From: Planctomycetota bacterium
GTDB lineage: Bacteria > Planctomycetota > J058
Assembly (NCBI GenBank): GCA_023954375.1
Contig: JAMLIC010000021.1
Location: 62,001 to 126,000 of the forward strand
Direction of reading: 5' to 3'
DNA: 64,000 bases
Numbering within the stretch: the stretch's first letter is position 1; the number at the start of each line of letters is the position of its first letter. Positions 59,442-64,000 of this stretch are shown here, piece by piece. The notes beneath the pieces were generated by a model. That model had not been told where the DNA came from. It did not search any database and saw only the letters and a program-made list of their open reading frames with translations. Made by a program: the position numbers and the translations under genes.

Positions 59442-59962
59442 GCCACGACGCCGCGCTCCAGGCGCTGCTCCAGGCGCGCGCGCGCGCCCTCGCCGCGCCG
59501 AGGCCGACCGACGAGGGCGAGGCCACGCGGGCGCTCGTGGTCGGCCTTGCCGACGAGCGCTACGCGCTCGAGACGCGCTGGCTCTTCGGCGCGCTCCCGC
59601 GCGCCCGCTGGACGCGGCTGCCCGGCGCGCCGCCGGCGCTGCTCGGCCTCACCCCCTTCCGCGGCGAGCCGCTGGCCGTGTTCGACCTGCGGGTGCTCCT
59701 GGGCCTCGACGGCGCGACCGCGGCGCAGGCGGCCGTCGTGCTCGGCGCGGACGAGCCGGAGCTCGCGCTGGCCGTGGACGCGCTGGAGGGGGTCGTCGCC
59801 CTCCGGCGCCGCGACCTGCGGCCGGCGCCCGCCGGCGCCGCGGCGCTCGGCCGCGTCCGGACGGTCGGGGTGCTCGGCGACGGGCTCGCCCTCCTCGACG
59901 CGGCGGCCCTCCTCGACGACCCCCGCCTCTTCGTGGACGACCGCGAGCCGGACAAGGAGTAG
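59438..59962 (+). CDS. cheW: Second CheW-like coupling protein (WspD position)
   Basis: This 174-residue CheW domain has an N-terminal helical extension of about 35 residues (LQALLQARARALAAPRP), as in WspD. Core strands are ALVVGLADERYALETRWLFG, GLTPFRGEPLAVFDLRVLLG and LGADEPELALAVDALEGVV. It should link the receptor to CheA together with the first CheW. The GTG overlaps the cheR stop by four bases. Its stop is five bases before the receptor gene. Confidence 0.9.
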   Translation: MSHDAALQALLQARARALAAPRPTDEGEATRALVVGLADERYALETRWLFGALPRARWTRLPGAPPALLGLTPFRGEPLAVFDLRVLLGLDGATAAQAAVVLGADEPELALAVDALEGVVALRRRDLRPAPAGAAALGRVRTVGVLGDGLALLDAAALLDDPRLFVDDREPDKE

Positions 59963-59966
59963 GGAC

Positions 59967-61571
59967 ATGGTGAGCCTCCGCCACAGCCTGGGCGTGCGCT
60001 TCGGCCTCATGGCCGCGGCGCTCCTCGTGAGCGCGCTCGTGCTCCTGGTCTCCGGCCTCGACACCATGCGCTCGGTGGAGCAGGGGTTCGCCTGGAGCCG
60101 CCTCATGGCCCAGGGGAGCGTCCACGGCTATCGGCTGCAGTTCCTCACCGAGCGGGCGCTCGACATGGGCCCCGAGGAGCGGGGGCCGATCGCGGCCGAG
60201 CTACGGGAGACCATGGAGGCGCTCGAGCGGCGCTACGAGCGGCTGCTCGCGGCCAACGCCGCGGAGGGCCGCGCGGCGCTGGCGCCCGAGGTCATCGAGC
60301 GCGTACGGACGAACCAGACCTGGTACCAGGCGCAGGTCCGCCCGGCGGTCCTGCGCCTGATCGCCGCGCGGACGCGCGAGCAGGCGGCGGACGCGCACGG
60401 CGAGCTGCGGGAGGTCGGGGCCGTGTTCGTCGACAACACGGAGGAGACCGTCGGCCTCGCCCAGCAGCACGTCGCCGACGAGCTGACGCGCTACCGCTGG
60501 ACGCAGCTCGGCTTCGGCGCGCTGCTCGGCGTCGTGCTCGTGGGCGTCGCCTGGCTGGTGCGCGACGTCCTCCTCAGGCTGCGCCTCCTCGCCGAGGCCG
60601 CGACCCGGATCGCGGCGGGCGAGCTGACGCGCAGCGCCGCCGTGCCCGGGCGCGACGAGCTCTCGGCGCTCGGCGCGGCGTTCGACGCCATGACGGCCTC
60701 GCTGCGGCAGAAGATCGAGCGCCTCGAGGACCTCGTGCGGGGGATCCGCGCCACGGTCAACGACCTGGCCTCGGCCACGGCCGAGATCGCGTCCGCGACG
60801 CAGCAGCAGTCGAGCTCCTCGCAGGAGCAGGCGTCGGCGGTCTACGAGACGCTCACGGCGGCCGACGAGGTGGCCCGCGCGGCCGACCAGGCCGCGAGCC
60901 GCGCCAAGGAGGTGGCCGAGTCGGCCCAGGACTCGGACCGGACCGGCGACGAGGGGCGCAAGGCGATCACCGAGGCGACCGCGGTGCTCGGCGAGGCCAA
61001 GGCGCACTCCGACGCGATCGCGTCGGGGATCCTCACCCTGGCGGAGCGCAGCCAGGCGGTGGCGGAGCTCGTCGGCGCGATCAACGACATCGCCGAGCAG
61101 ACGAACATCCTCTCGATCAACGCGGCGATCGAGGCGTCGCGCGCGGGCGAGCAGGGCAAGGGGTTCCAGGTCGTCGCGGCGGAGGTGCGGTCGCTCGCGG
61201 AGCAGTCGAAGAAGGCCACCGCCAACGCGCGCCAGCTCCTGGGCGAGATCCAGCGCCTCGCCGACCGCGCCGTGCTGGCGACGGAGGACGGGACCCGCAG
61301 CATGACGCGGGCGGTCGACGCGCTGGGGCAGGCGGGCGAGCGCCTGCGGCGGCTGCTCGACGCGATCTCCGGCTGGTCCGACGCCGCGGACCAGATCGCC
61401 CAGGGCGCGACGCAGCAGGCGCAGGGGCTCACCCAGATCAGCCAGGCCGTGAAGAACATCAGCGACGCGGCCAACCAGAACCTCGCCTCGACCCGCCAGA
61501 CCGACGAGGCGGCGCGCAACCTCGAGCTGCTGGGCGGGCGGCTGCGCGAGCTGGTGGAGGCGGGCGCCTGA
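59967..61571 (+). CDS. Methyl-accepting chemoreceptor (WspA-like)
   Basis: This is a 534-residue protein. Two membrane helices (about 12-32 and 172-195) flank a helical periplasmic sensor of about 140 residues. A HAMP domain (AATRIAAGELTRSAAVPGRD) leads into the methylation helices and the signalling tip, which has the conserved hairpin (ELVGAINDIAEQTNILSINA and AAIEASRAGEQGKGFQVVAA). The C-terminal pentapeptide used to dock CheR in E. coli is absent, consistent with a TPR-containing CheR. The periplasmic ligand is unknown; in Pseudomonas, WspA senses surface contact or envelope stress. Confidence 0.95.
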   Translation: MVSLRHSLGVRFGLMAAALLVSALVLLVSGLDTMRSVEQGFAWSRLMAQGSVHGYRLQFLTERALDMGPEERGPIAAELRETMEALERRYERLLAANAAEGRAALAPEVIERVRTNQTWYQAQVRPAVLRLIAARTREQAADAHGELREVGAVFVDNTEETVGLAQQHVADELTRYRWTQLGFGALLGVVLVGVAWLVRDVLLRLRLLAEAATRIAAGELTRSAAVPGRDELSALGAAFDAMTASLRQKIERLEDLVRGIRATVNDLASATAEIASATQQQSSSSQEQASAVYETLTAADEVARAADQAASRAKEVAESAQDSDRTGDEGRKAITEATAVLGEAKAHSDAIASGILTLAERSQAVAELVGAINDIAEQTNILSINAAIEASRAGEQGKGFQVVAAEVRSLAEQSKKATANARQLLGEIQRLADRAVLATEDGTRSMTRAVDALGQAGERLRRLLDAISGWSDAADQIAQGATQQAQGLTQISQAVKNISDAANQNLASTRQTDEAARNLELLGGRLRELVEAGA

Positions 61572-61575
61572 GGCC

Positions 61576-63668
<2,093 letters not shown>

Positions 63669-63672
<4 letters not shown>

Positions 63673-64000
63673 TCCGCGTGCTCGTCGCCGACGACTCACC
63701 CACCGCCCGGCTGCTGCTGGTCGACCTCCTGCGCGCCGACCCGGAGATCGAGGTCGTCGGGGAGGCCACCCACGGCGAGGAGGCGCTGGCCCTCGTCCAC
63801 GCCCTGCGGCCGGACCTGGTGACCATGGACATCCAGATGCCCCGCCTCGACGGGTTCCAGACCACCCGCCGGATCATGGCCGAGGCGCCGACCCCGATCG
63901 TGGTCGTCTCCAGCCTCGACGTGCGAGACGTGCGCTTCTCGCTCGAGGCGCTGCGCGCGGGCGCGCTCGCCGTCCTGCCGCGGCCCTCCGGGCCCGGCGC
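63669..64000 (+). CDS. cheB: CheB methylesterase, receiver domain (3' truncated by window end)
   Basis: The 110 visible residues form a receiver domain: acidic pocket RVLVADDSPTA, phospho-Asp in VTMDIQMPRLDG and the conserved Ser/Lys-equivalent region near IVVVSSLDV. The linker starts at GALAVLPRPSG, which is typical of CheB just before the methylesterase domain. CheB removes methyl groups from the receptor when phosphorylated by CheA. The gene continues beyond the window. A response-regulator output (for example a GGDEF protein like WspR) would be expected just downstream. Confidence 0.88.

Overview
The window is very GC-rich, bacterial and gene-dense, with 50 supported protein genes and no stretch over 300 bases without one. 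It shows no rRNA, tRNA, insertion sequence, phage or CRISPR array. Lipoproteins, exported haem proteins and a β-barrel-like exported protein point to a diderm. The gene content fits a high-GC member of the Planctomycetota: FG-GAP/cytochrome lipoproteins, a membrane Ser/Thr kinase with a WD40-like sensor, TPR, Sel1 and HEAT membrane proteins, squalene-cyclase-like repeat proteins and several prokaryotic RING-like zinc fingers. Myxococcota is the main alternative. This assignment is an inference from gene style, not a phylogeny.

Layout. 1-6.4 kb: a truncated lipase-like gene, then a minus-strand operon of an exported amidohydrolase, an FG-GAP/cytochrome c lipoprotein and a ferritin-like (DUF455)/ATP-grasp fusion. 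6.5-12.9 kb: a Sel1 membrane protein, a very large Pro-Ala repeat protein with frameshifts in its 3' part, a RING-like membrane protein and a YbgC-type thioesterase. 13-18.5 kb: an exported barrel-like protein, a GAF/sigma-54 activator and a carboxypeptidase-regulatory-domain lipoprotein. 18.5-24.3 kb: a MarR-cytochrome c' operon with a clear promoter/operator, a small Imm32-like gene, a fatty-acid desaturase, a TPR/lectin-like protein and NAD synthetase. 24.3-28.3 kb: a WD40 Ser/Thr kinase facing a stand-alone B3/B4 domain protein.

28.3-38 kb is a minus-strand run: LysR, pirin, HEAT membrane protein, RING membrane protein, HEAT membrane protein, TrmH-like methylase, antitoxin, ParE-like toxin and the B3/B4 protein. 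38.2-42.3 kb: a YcaC-like isochorismatase, a lipoprotein, an aldo/keto reductase, a Uma2 nuclease and a monoglyceride-lipase-like hydrolase. 42.4-47.1 kb: a peptide-type ABC importer (binding protein and two permeases, no ATPase). 47.2-57.5 kb: an exported HD-domain protein, a DUF4345 protein, a sensor histidine kinase, a NodI/NodJ-like ABC-2 exporter, a third RING-like protein, a degenerate sigma-54-type ATPase and a frameshifted TPR protein. 57.6-64 kb: a chemosensory operon cheW-cheR(TPR)-cheW-mcp-cheA(REC)-cheB with the gene content of a Wsp system, cut off in cheB.

Expression signals. Eleven gene junctions are 4-base stop/start overlaps (GTGA, ATGA or TTGA), so translational coupling is common. 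At about ten genes that begin a transcription unit, a -10-like hexamer (consensus TANNNT) ends exactly 6 or 7 bases before the start codon, which suggests widespread leaderless transcription. Genes with a good Shine-Dalgarno (nadE, pirin, lysR, DUF4345) instead have the hexamer about 20 bases upstream. In two genes, 8108-11528 and 54771-57478, the coding signal changes frame. These may be assembly errors or real decay.
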